From Gemmatimonadota bacterium (GTDB lineage Bacteria > Gemmatimonadota > Gemmatimonadetes > Gemmatimonadales > Gemmatimonadaceae), in the NCBI GenBank assembly GCA_023249375.1, contig JAHFCT010000012.1:17813-81812 (forward strand): a DNA stretch of 64,000 nt, read 5' to 3'. The notes below the pieces were generated by a model that made no database searches, was not told the DNA's origin, and saw only the letters and a program-made list of their open reading frames with translations. Both the position numbers and the translations under genes were made by a program. Shown in pieces: positions 55,937-63,160 of this stretch (the stretch's first letter is position 1; each line of letters starts with the position of its first letter).

Positions 55937-56299
55937 TTACGCGGCGGTCAGCGCGGCGCGGGCCTTGTCCGCCAGCACGGTAAACGCCACCGGATCCATC
56001 ACGGCGATGTCGGCCAGCACCTTGCGGTCGATCTCGATGCCGGCCTTCATGAGGCCGCTGATGAAGTTCGAGTAGTTCAAGCCGTTCAGGTGGGCGCCCG
56101 CGTTGATACGGACGATCCACAGGCGGCGGAACTCGCGCTTCTTGTTCTTGCGATCGCGGTAGGCGTAGCGCCAGGCACGCTCGACGGACTCCTTGGCCGG
56201 TCCCCACAGCTTGCTGCGCGCGCCATAGTAGCCCTTGGCGGCCTTCATCACCTGCTTCTTGCGGCGCAGGCGAACGGGATTGCTCTTTACGCGTGGCAT
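55937..56299 (-). CDS. rplT: 50S ribosomal protein L20
   Basis: A 120-residue, basic 23S rRNA-binding protein required for early 50S assembly. The whole length is conserved: [57 protein letters not shown]. It follows rpmI by nine bases. In other bacteria L20 represses this operon through the leader mRNA. Confidence 0.98.
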   Translation of the reverse strand: MPRVKSNPVRLRRKKQVMKAAKGYYGARSKLWGPAKESVERAWRYAYRDRKNKKREFRRLWIVRINAGAHLNGLNYSNFISGLMKAGIEIDRKVLADIAVMDPVAFTVLADKARAALTAA

Positions 56300-56308
56300 G
56301 TCTCCTCC

Positions 56309-56506
56309 TTAGGCCGACAACAGGCGCTTGAGTTTCTTCGCCTCGCCGTTCGTTTCGACGATCGCGGCACGACGCAGATTGCGCTTCCGCTTGGCGGTCT
56401 TCTTGGTCAGGATATGGCTCTTGTAGGCCTTCAGGCGGCGCACCTTGCCCTTCCCCGTCAGGGAGAAGCGCTTCTTGGCGCCGGCATGTCGCTTCATCTT
56501 CGGCAT
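56309..56506 (-). CDS. rpmI: 50S ribosomal protein L35
   Basis: A 65-residue basic protein with the family pattern [36 protein letters not shown] and a C-terminal KKLKRLLSA. It lies between infC and rplT with 13- and 9-base gaps, the standard order. Confidence 0.97.
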   Translation of the reverse strand: MPKMKRHAGAKKRFSLTGKGKVRRLKAYKSHILTKKTAKRKRNLRRAAIVETNGEAKKLKRLLSA

Positions 56507-56519
56507 GTGGCTATCTCGC

Positions 56520-57038
56520 TTACTTGGGCGTGAGAATCATCGTCATCGACTTGCCTTCGAGCCGGGCGTCCACTTCCACCTTCGCCACGTCCGCAAGTTC
56601 GGTTGCAACCCGGTCGACCACCGCCTTGCCAAGCTCGGGATGGGCGATCTGACGGCCGCGGAACATCAACGTCACCTTCACCTTGTTGCCTTCACCGAGA
56701 AAACGCCGCGCGTGGCGCGTCTTGGTGTCGAAATCGTGATCCTCAATCCCGGGGCGGTACTTCACTTCCTTGAGGAGAATCACGTGCTGCTTTTTCTTGG
56801 CCTGCCTCGCCTGCTTGGCCATCTCGAACTTGTATTTGCCGTAGTCCATGATGCGGACCACCGGCGGGCGAGCGAGCGGCGCGACCTCGACAAGGTCAAA
56901 CCCCTGCTCCACAGCGGCCGAGAGGGCCGCATCGACTTCCATGATGCCAAGCTGTGAGCCATCGGCCCCGATCACGCGCACTGGACTGATGCGAATCTGT
57001 CGGTTGACGCGCGGAGGCCGCTTGGTGGTATCCTGAAT
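56520..57038 (-). CDS. infC: Translation initiation factor IF-3, ATT start
   Basis: Prevents premature subunit joining and checks the start codon. Reading from an ATT at 57038 gives 172 residues beginning [16 protein letters not shown], which is the usual IF3 N-terminal domain, then [14 protein letters not shown], the linker [20 protein letters not shown] and the C-terminal domain to MTMILTPK. Starting at the first standard codon (GTG 56987 or 56981) would cut off the N-terminal motif. GAGG lies nine bases before the ATT. ATT starts are known for infC in E. coli, where IF3 uses them to repress itself. Confidence 0.88.
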   Translation of the reverse strand: MQDTTKRPPRVNRQIRISPVRVIGADGSQLGIMEVDAALSAAVEQGFDLVEVAPLARPPVVRIMDYGKYKFEMAKQARQAKKKQHVILLKEVKYRPGIEDHDFDTKTRHARRFLGEGNKVKVTLMFRGRQIAHPELGKAVVDRVATELADVAKVEVDARLEGKSMTMILTPK

Positions 57039-57058
57039 GACTCGGTACCTCGAGACGG

Positions 57059-57097
57059 AGAAAACAAGAACGCGGACCCGTGATTTCCGGATCCGCG
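57059..57097 (-). promoter_or_regulatory. Terminator-like hairpin in the infC leader
   Basis: Minus strand CGCGGATCC (57097-57089) pairs with GGGTCCGCG (57079-57071), one G-T pair, followed by TTCTTGTTTT. It sits about 20 bases before the ATT start, where an attenuator or L20/IF3-responsive structure would be placed. Confidence 0.6.
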
Positions 57098-57226
57098 CAT
57101 AGACGACCCGCGCGCACCATCAGGTGCTCGCAGTCGCTCTCGGGACGCCGGTAGCACACGTGGCACGAGGCCAGTGGCGGACGGGTGGGGCGAGCGGTCG
57201 CTCACCCACTTTCAGATTGTCCGTTG

Positions 57227-57255
57227 AACCTAGTCACCATGAGAGGGGATGTCAA
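57227..57255 (-). promoter_or_regulatory. Promoter of infC-rpmI-rplT
   Basis: Perfect TTGACA (57255-57250), 17 bases, TAGGTT (57232-57227) on the minus strand. Transcription from about 57220 leaves a leader of roughly 180 bases before the infC ATT. Confidence 0.65.
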
Positions 57256-57330
57256 CTGGGCTATCTCGCGGTGCGACAACGTCCTACGGCGCGCATGTCG
57301 CGCCTGAACCTCGGTCCGGATAGAGCTGCC

Positions 57331-57538
57331 GATTACCACGGATGATTCGGATCACGGCGGATCGGCACGGATTGCGTCCGTGGTCTGGCGAGCATGTCGT
57401 GGCGCGCCCTTCAGGTCAGGCGATTCCTGGAGGAACATCGCGTCGATCGCTGGCACGATGCGGCAATCTCACGTCCCCGACCCCGCAAGTAATGCCGTAT
57501 CCGTGGCATCCGTCCAATCCGTGTCATCCGTGGTAATC
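57331..57538. repeat. 208-base element with 15-base terminal inverted repeats
   Basis: Ends GATTACCACGGATGA (57331-57345) and TCATCCGTGGTAATC (57524-57538) are perfectly inverted. The right end is four 9-base ATCCGTxxx units (57499-57534); the left end has the inverse pattern less regularly. No gene inside. It occupies most of the gap 57256-57592; I see nothing else there. Confidence 0.75.
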
Positions 57539-57592
57539 AGGAAGAACGTCCGCAACCACTTACGCGGTAGTCAGCAGGACTCCCCAAACCAC

Positions 57593-58477
57593 TCACACGG
57601 CATCGGGCACAAGGAAGTAGTTCTTGCCGTCGTGCCCCGCGTACCCCCACGCGACGCTCGCGTCGTGCTCGAAAATCAGCAGCCACTTCTCCGCCAGCGC
57701 CGCTGACAGCAGCGCGCGCTTGGACTCGAGCGTCCGCAGTGGTTCGACGTCGTAGCCCATGATCCACGGCAAGGGCATATGGATGTGCGTGGGAATCAGG
57801 TCACCGAGGAAGCATGCCATCTCGCTGCCGCCATCGATCATGATGCTCTGGTGGTGCGGCGTGTGCCCCGGTGTCGGCCGCGTGCTGATGCCAGGCACGA
57901 TCTCGGTCACGCCCTCGACGAGTTCGAACCTCCCCAGCGCGCGGATAGGCTCCCAGTTGCGCGGGAAGTACGACGCGGCGGTGCGCTCGTTGGTGTGCAG
58001 CGCATAGTGCTCCTCGCCCGCCTGCACCACGAATCGCGCGTTCGGGAACGCGCTCACGACGCGCCCGTCCGCCTCAACCGCCGTATTGCCGCCGGCGTGA
58101 TCGAAATGCAGGTGCGTGTTGATGACGAGCGAGACGTCGTCCGGCCGATGGCCCGCCGCGATGATCGCCGCCTCGAGCATCGTGCGCTGCCCCGCACCGT
58201 CGTTCTCGATGCCGTAGATGTCGAGAAACTTCTGGGTCTCCTTGTTCCCCGCCCCGGTATCGATCAGCACGAGCCCCACCTCGTGCTCAATCAGCAGGCA
58301 GCGCATGCCCATCGGAATGCGATTGCGTGCGTCGGCGGGAATCCGCTTTTCCCACAGCGGCTTCGGGACGACGCCAAACATCGCGCCCCCGTCGAGCATC
58401 TGCCCGCCGGCCTGCAACGCGTGCACAGTGTAGCGCCCAATGCGGCGCGTCTGAACGAGAGGAGTCGGCGCGGTCAT
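57593..58477 (-). CDS. MBL-fold metallohydrolase
   Basis: A 294-residue metallo-beta-lactamase-fold hydrolase. The first metal motif is NTHLHFDHAGG (HxHxDH, about residue 121); later ligands are in PTPGHTPHHQS, CFLGDLIPTH and a final His in FEHDASV. This pattern fits the AHL-lactonase/organophosphorus-hydrolase-like branch; the substrate is not readable. A TAGATT -10-like hexamer ends only six bases before the ATG at 58477, so the mRNA may lack a leader. Confidence 0.88.
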   Translation of the reverse strand: MTAPTPLVQTRRIGRYTVHALQAGGQMLDGGAMFGVVPKPLWEKRIPADARNRIPMGMRCLLIEHEVGLVLIDTGAGNKETQKFLDIYGIENDGAGQRTMLEAAIIAAGHRPDDVSLVINTHLHFDHAGGNTAVEADGRVVSAFPNARFVVQAGEEHYALHTNERTAASYFPRNWEPIRALGRFELVEGVTEIVPGISTRPTPGHTPHHQSIMIDGGSEMACFLGDLIPTHIHMPLPWIMGYDVEPLRTLESKRALLSAALAEKWLLIFEHDASVAWGYAGHDGKNYFLVPDAV

Positions 58478-58500
58478 GGCGGAAATCTAGCGAGGACCAG

Positions 58501-58542
58501 CCGTCTGCGGTCTACCATCAACCATCTGCTATCTACCATCTG
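58501..58542. repeat. Six heptamer repeats between the exonuclease and MBL genes
   Basis: Six 7-base units: CCGTCTG, CGGTCTA, CCATCAA, CCATCTG, CTATCTA, CCATCTG. This is a third, more decayed member of the family at 36884 and 43332. It abuts the exonuclease stop. Confidence 0.85.
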
Positions 58543-58545
58543 CGC

Positions 58546-59196
58546 TCACGCGCCCGGCCCGAGCCCGCGATCATCCGCCCACCGCGGTAGCGCGCTGCGA
58601 CGCTTCACGCGCCGAACCACTCGGCGCGCCAGCCACGTGTGCAACGCGTCCATCGAATCCACGCCCTGCCGTTCGAGGTCCTGCAACAGGCCTACGAGCA
58701 CGCGCGCCGTGGCACGCGCGTCGCCGAGTGCGCGATGGCGGCTTTCGATCTCGACGCCGTAGTGCCAGGCCACGGAATCGAGATTGCGGCGCGGCAAGTG
58801 CGCCAGCAGCCGCCGTGCGAGCCGCACGGTGCAGAGCGGTGTTCCTTCGAGCGCGTCCGGCCGCCCCGCGCGTTCGAACTCCATCCCCAAGAAGCCCCAG
58901 TCGAACGGTGCGTTGTGCGCCACGAACGTGCGTTGAGCAATGACCTTGGCCAGGTCGTCGGCGATGTCCGCAAACCTCGGTGCGCCCGCCACCATGGCAT
59001 CGGAGATTCCCGTGAGCTCCGTGATGCGCCACGGAATCGGGCGGCCCGGATTCACGAGTGACTGAAAGCCATCCTCGATGCGTCCGTCTTCCACCACTAC
59101 CGCCGCCACCTCCGTCACCCGGTCGCCGCGTCCGTGGCTCGTCCCGGTGGTCTCGACGTCAACTACAACAAAACGGCAGGTCGCGAACGGCGTCAT
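58546..59196 (-). CDS. DnaQ-like 3'-5' exonuclease
   Basis: A 216-residue DEDDh exonuclease. Exo I VVVDVETTGTS, Exo II HNAPFDWGFLGMEF and Exo III HRALGDARATARVL give all catalytic residues. It is close to the DNA polymerase III epsilon chain/PolC-exonuclease type. No beta-clamp or polymerase-binding tail is evident beyond a short basic C-terminus, so a repair or RNA role is possible. It is divergent from rex, with 67 bases between starts. Confidence 0.88.
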   Translation of the reverse strand: MTPFATCRFVVVDVETTGTSHGRGDRVTEVAAVVVEDGRIEDGFQSLVNPGRPIPWRITELTGISDAMVAGAPRFADIADDLAKVIAQRTFVAHNAPFDWGFLGMEFERAGRPDALEGTPLCTVRLARRLLAHLPRRNLDSVAWHYGVEIESRHRALGDARATARVLVGLLQDLERQGVDSMDALHTWLARRVVRRVKRRSALPRWADDRGLGPGA

Positions 59197-59234
59197 GGGA
59201 CGAACGGTACCACTTCACGCGCGGTCGTCCTAGA

Positions 59235-59252
59235 TTGTGAAGGATTTCACAA
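59235..59252. promoter_or_regulatory. Rex operator
   Basis: TTGTGAAGGATTTCACAA is a perfect inverted repeat (TTGTGAA-N4-TTCACAA), identical in form to the known Rex binding site. It overlaps a TAGATT -10-like hexamer (59231-59236) and the expected transcription start of rex. This implies NADH-relieved self-repression and perhaps an effect on the divergent exonuclease. Confidence 0.85.
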
Positions 59253-59263
59253 GCCCCATTTCC

Positions 59264-59884
59264 GTGAAGAGAATCGCTGAACCAACGGTCCGCCGCTTGT
59301 CGTTGTACCTCCGCTTTCTCGAGGACTTTGAGAAAGCGGGACGCGCCACGATTTCGAGCGGCGAACTCGCACACGTGGGCCACACGACGTCGGCGCAGGT
59401 GCGCAAGGACCTCTCGTTCTTCGGCTCGTTCGGCAAGCGGGGGCTGGGTTACGACACCGGCGCTTTGACCGCGCAGATCCGCAGGATCCTCGGGCTCGAC
59501 CGCACGTGGAAGGTCGTGATCGTGGGCGCCGGCAAGATCGGCTCCGCGCTCGCGCAGCACCGCGGCTTTCGCGAACGCGGCTTCGATGTGGTCGGCATCT
59601 TCGACGTCGATCCGCATCGCGTGGGCTACATGCTCGACGGCGTGAGCATCTCTGACGTGAAGGGGCTCGAGGCCATCGTGCGCCGCCTTGAAGCGGAGAT
59701 CGCCGTGCTGGCCGTGCCGCCCGAAGTCGCGCAGGGCATCGCCACGCGGCTCAGCAAGGCGGGCGTGCACGCGATTCTCGATTTCTCCACCGAGCCACTC
59801 AAGGTGCCCGCCGACGTCACGGTGCGCAGCATGAACCTCGCGATGGAGATGGAGATTCTTTCGTTCGCGCTCGCGAACCGCTAG
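59264..59884 (+). CDS. rex: Redox-sensing transcriptional repressor Rex
   Basis: Senses the NADH/NAD ratio and represses fermentation and respiration genes when NADH is low. From the GTG at 59264 the product is 206 residues: a winged-helix head (about 5-75; TVRRLSLYLRFLEDF, SAQVRKDLSFFGSFGKRGLGY) and a Rossmann domain (VVIVGAGKIGSALAQ; Asp in GIFDVDPHRVG) plus the swapped C-terminal helix. An in-frame GTG at 59237 would add nine residues, but it lies inside the operator and upstream of the expected transcription start. Confidence 0.93.
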   Translation: MKRIAEPTVRRLSLYLRFLEDFEKAGRATISSGELAHVGHTTSAQVRKDLSFFGSFGKRGLGYDTGALTAQIRRILGLDRTWKVVIVGAGKIGSALAQHRGFRERGFDVVGIFDVDPHRVGYMLDGVSISDVKGLEAIVRRLEAEIAVLAVPPEVAQGIATRLSKAGVHAILDFSTEPLKVPADVTVRSMNLAMEMEILSFALANR

Positions 59885-59928
59885 GCGCGCGGCATCAGCG
59901 ACGCATTCCTCGCCTCCCGCCGAACGGC

Positions 59929-60723
59929 TTACGCGCGTGACGCCCGAAGCAGCCGCGCAAAGTCCGTCGGCGTCAGCACCTCGGGCCGCGCTTCGGGATC
60001 AAGTCCCGCCGCCGCCACCACCGCCTCGGCGGCCTCAGCCCCGAGGGAGCACACCGTGCGGACCACGCGTCGCAGCTGCTTGCGCCGCAGTCCAAACGCG
60101 GCCTGGACCAGCGCGCGATAACGGTCTTCCTCCTCCTCCGTGACCACGGGGTCCGCGAGCGGCGAGATGCGCAGCACCGCGCTCTCCACTTTGGGCGGCG
60201 GCTGAAACGCGCCGGCCGGCACCTTGAAGACGAGTTCCGCCATCGCCACGCATTGCACGTTCGCCGACAGCGCGCCGTATGCCTCGCTCCCCGGCGGCGC
60301 GACCACGCGCTCGGCGACTTCGCGCTGCACCAGGTAGACGGCGCGCATCGGACGCGGCCGCTTGAGCGCGTGGAACAGAATGGGCGTCGTGATGTTGTAC
60401 GGCACGTTGCCCGCCACGACGTACGGTCCACCCGCCGCCTCGCCGAACGACACGCCGAGCACATCGCGCTCGATCACCGTCAGCCGCGGGTCGCTCGCGT
60501 ACCGCTCACGCAGCAGCGGCGCGAGGTCGCGGTCGAGTTCGATGGCAATGACGCGCCCGGCGCGCTGCATCAGCACGTCGGTGAGCGCCCCCCGCCCCGG
60601 CCCGATCTCAATGACCGTCTCGTCCGCCGTCGGTGCCAGCGCATCCACAATGCGGCCGAGGATGCGCGGGTCAGTGAGAAAATGCTGGCCGAGGCGTTTG
60701 CGCGGCGGAGGGAACGCCTTCAT
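59929..60723 (-). CDS. rsmA: 16S rRNA (adenine1518-N6/adenine1519-N6)-dimethyltransferase
   Basis: Dimethylates two adenines near the 3' end of 16S rRNA. The 264-residue product has KRLGQHFLTDP at the N-terminus, SAM motif EIGPGRGALTD, the acidic IELDRDL, and the catalytic NVPYNITTP. The C-terminal domain includes FGLRRKQLRR. ATG at 60723; longer readings run into the phosphatase gene. It lies 10 bases downstream of the PP2C phosphatase. Confidence 0.95.
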   Translation of the reverse strand: MKAFPPPRKRLGQHFLTDPRILGRIVDALAPTADETVIEIGPGRGALTDVLMQRAGRVIAIELDRDLAPLLRERYASDPRLTVIERDVLGVSFGEAAGGPYVVAGNVPYNITTPILFHALKRPRPMRAVYLVQREVAERVVAPPGSEAYGALSANVQCVAMAELVFKVPAGAFQPPPKVESAVLRISPLADPVVTEEEEDRYRALVQAAFGLRRKQLRRVVRTVCSLGAEAAEAVVAAAGLDPEARPEVLTPTDFARLLRASRA

Positions 60724-60733
60724 CCCGCGTCCG

Positions 60734-62326
60734 TCACGCGAGGTCCGTCGTGCGCAGCACGACGAGCGCCTGATCATCCCGCGGCGGCATCTCGCCCATG
60801 TGCCCCTCGACGAGCGCGAAGACGCCATCAACGATGCGCCACGGCGCCTCGGCGCGGCGCGCCTTCACCACGTCGAGCACGGGCGCTTCTCCCAGCCGTT
60901 TCTTTGGCGTGCCGCGCGCGTCCGGAATGCCGTCGGTGAAGAAGACCAGCAAGTCATCGGCCTTCCACGCGCGCGACTCGGCGTGCGGCGCGTCGTCCAC
61001 CAATCCAAGTGGCGGATCCGTTGCCGCGAGACGCGTCGCCGAGCCATCGCCGTGAACCATAAAGGCGTGCGGGTGCCCCGCGTTGCACCACGTCACGGTG
61101 CCGCCCCGCCGGTCGATGACCGCGTAACAGACGGTCATGAACATCTCCGTCTCGCGCAGTTCGTCGGCGAGCGAGACGAGCAACGCGCCCATGGTCGCCG
61201 CCGGATCGGCGGAGCCGCGCGCGTGGATGGCGGTGGCGCTCATCACGAGCGCCATGATGAGCGCCGAACGATAGCCGTGGCTCGACACGTCGCCAATCAT
61301 CACGCCCACGCGCCCGTCGCCGAGCTGGAACAGGTTGTAGAAATCGCCGCCCACGCTCTCGGCCGGCGCCACGCGCGCCGCGCAGTCGGCGTCGGGCGCA
61401 AGCGAGTCCTGCGGCGGGAGCAGCTTCATCTGCAGGTCGTGCGCGAGCGCCATCTCGCGCGTGAGCTCGGCTTGTTCCAGCGAGGCGCGCACGAGTCGGG
61501 TGTTCTGAATGGTCGTGCCGACTTGCGTGGCGATGGCGGCCACGAGTTTCTGGTCGCTCGCGGTGAACGGCTGTCCGCCGCGCCGCCCCGAGAGATTGAC
61601 CACGCCCAGCGGCACGCCCCCCTGCGGCGTGGCCCACATGATGGGCACGCTGAGCATCGCGCCACGCCGAATGGGTGCTTCCACGTCGCACTGCATCGCG
61701 CCGTCGGCGACGAGCAACGCGTGATGCGTGCGGAAGACGCGCGCCGTCACCGCCACCGCGTCGTCGGCGGCGATGTCGGCCAAGGCCGCGGCGCCAAGCA
61801 CGGCGACCGGGCGGAGCAGGCCGACGGTGCGATCGATCACGTAGATGGCGCCGCGGCGCGCGCCCACCGTCTCTGAAATCTCGGTGAGAATCGTCGTCGC
61901 CGCGTCTTCAAGCGAGACGGTGCGCCCGAGAATCTCGCCAATCGAGTAGAGGAGGTTGATCTCTTCGTAGCGCTCGGCGAGATCTTGCGCGGCGTGGCTG
62001 ACCTCCAGCTGTGATCGGAGCACCTGCGCCGACACCGGGAGCAGCAGCTTGGCGCCCAGCCGGGCCGCGGCGAAGTCGGTGGTGGGGCCGATCGATAGCC
62101 ACGCGGCGCGCGAGCCGGGCACGCGCGCCACGACCTGCAGCCCGTCCTTCGTCTCGAGCTCGATGGAGCCTTCGGCGGGGCGTTGCTCCGGCGGCGGCAC
62201 CGGTGATTCGCCTGGATCGCCGCCTTCGATGTGCAACGGATCGTGCGGCGCGGATTGCGCCCAGACGGACGCCGAACAGCCCGTTGCGTCGCGAAAGGCC
62301 GACAGGACGGCGTCGAGGTCGCTCAT
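60734..62326 (-). CDS. RsbU-like PP2C serine phosphatase with GAF domain
   Basis: A 530-residue partner-switching phosphatase. Residues about 1-110 are divergent; a GAF domain follows (about 125-295), and a SpoIIE/PP2C domain (about 310-525) has metal Asp residues in SVGGDFYNLF, MIGDVSSHG, FFTDGIPDARG and RDDQALVVLR. It should dephosphorylate an anti-anti-sigma protein such as the STAS gene two places upstream. Gene order STAS, kinase, phosphatase is on one transcript. Confidence 0.92.
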   Translation of the reverse strand: MSDLDAVLSAFRDATGCSASVWAQSAPHDPLHIEGGDPGESPVPPPEQRPAEGSIELETKDGLQVVARVPGSRAAWLSIGPTTDFAAARLGAKLLLPVSAQVLRSQLEVSHAAQDLAERYEEINLLYSIGEILGRTVSLEDAATTILTEISETVGARRGAIYVIDRTVGLLRPVAVLGAAALADIAADDAVAVTARVFRTHHALLVADGAMQCDVEAPIRRGAMLSVPIMWATPQGGVPLGVVNLSGRRGGQPFTASDQKLVAAIATQVGTTIQNTRLVRASLEQAELTREMALAHDLQMKLLPPQDSLAPDADCAARVAPAESVGGDFYNLFQLGDGRVGVMIGDVSSHGYRSALIMALVMSATAIHARGSADPAATMGALLVSLADELRETEMFMTVCYAVIDRRGGTVTWCNAGHPHAFMVHGDGSATRLAATDPPLGLVDDAPHAESRAWKADDLLVFFTDGIPDARGTPKKRLGEAPVLDVVKARRAEAPWRIVDGVFALVEGHMGEMPPRDDQALVVLRTTDLA

Positions 62327-62339
62327 GCGCCTGATCCGC

Positions 62340-62768
62340 TCACGCGGCGCGGTCGTCGCTCGACCGTCGCCGCAGGGTCATGCGCACCACGTTGCCGCGG
62401 GCGCGAAACTGCTCCACGCTGTCCATCAGGCGCCGCATGAGGAAGAGACCGCGCCCGTCTTCGCGCCCGAGGTTGTCGATGGTGGTCGGATCGAGCGTGC
62501 AGGCGTCGAGGTCGAAGCCCGAGCCGTCATCCTCAACCTCCACGACCAGCGAGTGCGCGTCGACCACGACGCGCAGCCGCACCGACTTGCTGGCGTCCTC
62601 CCCGTTGCCGCGCAGGATGGCGTTGGAGAGCGCTTCGGTGACGGCGACCGGAATGTGGAACGCGAGGTGGCGTCCCGGAAACGACGCCGCCTCGCAGCGG
62701 CGCACCACCTGCGCCACCGCGGCCTCGATGTAACCAATGTCGCTCGGGAACTCCATCTCGAACGGCAT
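62340..62768 (-). CDS. RsbW-like serine kinase / anti-sigma ATPase
   Basis: A GHKL-type ATPase domain, about 142 residues from the ATG at 62768. N-box EALSNAILRGNG, G1 EDDGSGFD and a G2-like GREDGRGLFLMRRLMD are intact. It should phosphorylate the adjacent STAS protein on Ser, and may bind a sigma factor or other target. An in-frame ATG at 62798, right after the STAS stop, would add ten residues (MGPSPMGPGP) that come from a palindromic repeat, so the later start is preferred. Confidence 0.88.
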   Translation of the reverse strand: MPFEMEFPSDIGYIEAAVAQVVRRCEAASFPGRHLAFHIPVAVTEALSNAILRGNGEDASKSVRLRVVVDAHSLVVEVEDDGSGFDLDACTLDPTTIDNLGREDGRGLFLMRRLMDSVEQFRARGNVVRMTLRRRSSDDRAA

Positions 62769-62798
62769 GGGGCCGGGCCCCATGGGGCTGGGCCCCAT
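62766..62798. repeat. Palindromic CATGGGGC repeats at the kinase start
   Basis: CATGGGGCCGGGCCCCAT is followed directly by GGGGCTGGGCCCCAT, so three CAT (ATG on the minus strand) signals are set in GC palindromes between the STAS stop and the kinase. The folded mRNA could mask the kinase start. Confidence 0.6.
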
Positions 62799-63131
62799 TC
62801 AGAAGCTCTCGAGTGCGCGGTCGCGGCTCTCAGAGATCTGGAAGAGCGTGTCGAGTTTGGTGAGCTCGAACAGCGTCTGGAGGTCGTCGTTCAGGTTGGC
62901 GAGCCGCAGGTCGCCGCCCGACTCGCGAATCTTCTTGGCGAGCGACACCAGCACCCCGAGTCCCGAGCTGTCGATGTAGGTGGTCTTCTCGAAATCCACC
63001 AGCACCTTGCGCGCGCCGCCTTCGATTTCCTCGAGCACCTTCTGTTTCAGCTCCTGGCGGTTGCCGACGATCAGGGTCCCTTCGACCTCGAAGATCGTGA
63101 CGTCGCCTGCCTTCTTGACCGTGAAGCTCAT
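62799..63131 (-). CDS. STAS-domain anti-anti-sigma factor
   Basis: A 110-residue RsbV/SpoIIAA-like protein. The phosphorylated Ser is in TYIDSSGLGVLVSLAKK, the family signature. It is usually freed by the RsbU phosphatase and then binds the RsbW kinase, releasing its target. Both partners follow on the same strand. No sigma factor gene is seen in the window. Confidence 0.93.
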   Translation of the reverse strand: MSFTVKKAGDVTIFEVEGTLIVGNRQELKQKVLEEIEGGARKVLVDFEKTTYIDSSGLGVLVSLAKKIRESGGDLRLANLNDDLQTLFELTKLDTLFQISESRDRALESF

Positions 63132-63160
63132 TCGGGTGCGTCCTCAGGAGTTGGGAACCG

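Noticed and set aside
59237..59263. Rex start at GTG 59237
   Set aside because: The codon is inside the Rex operator and upstream of the expected transcription start.
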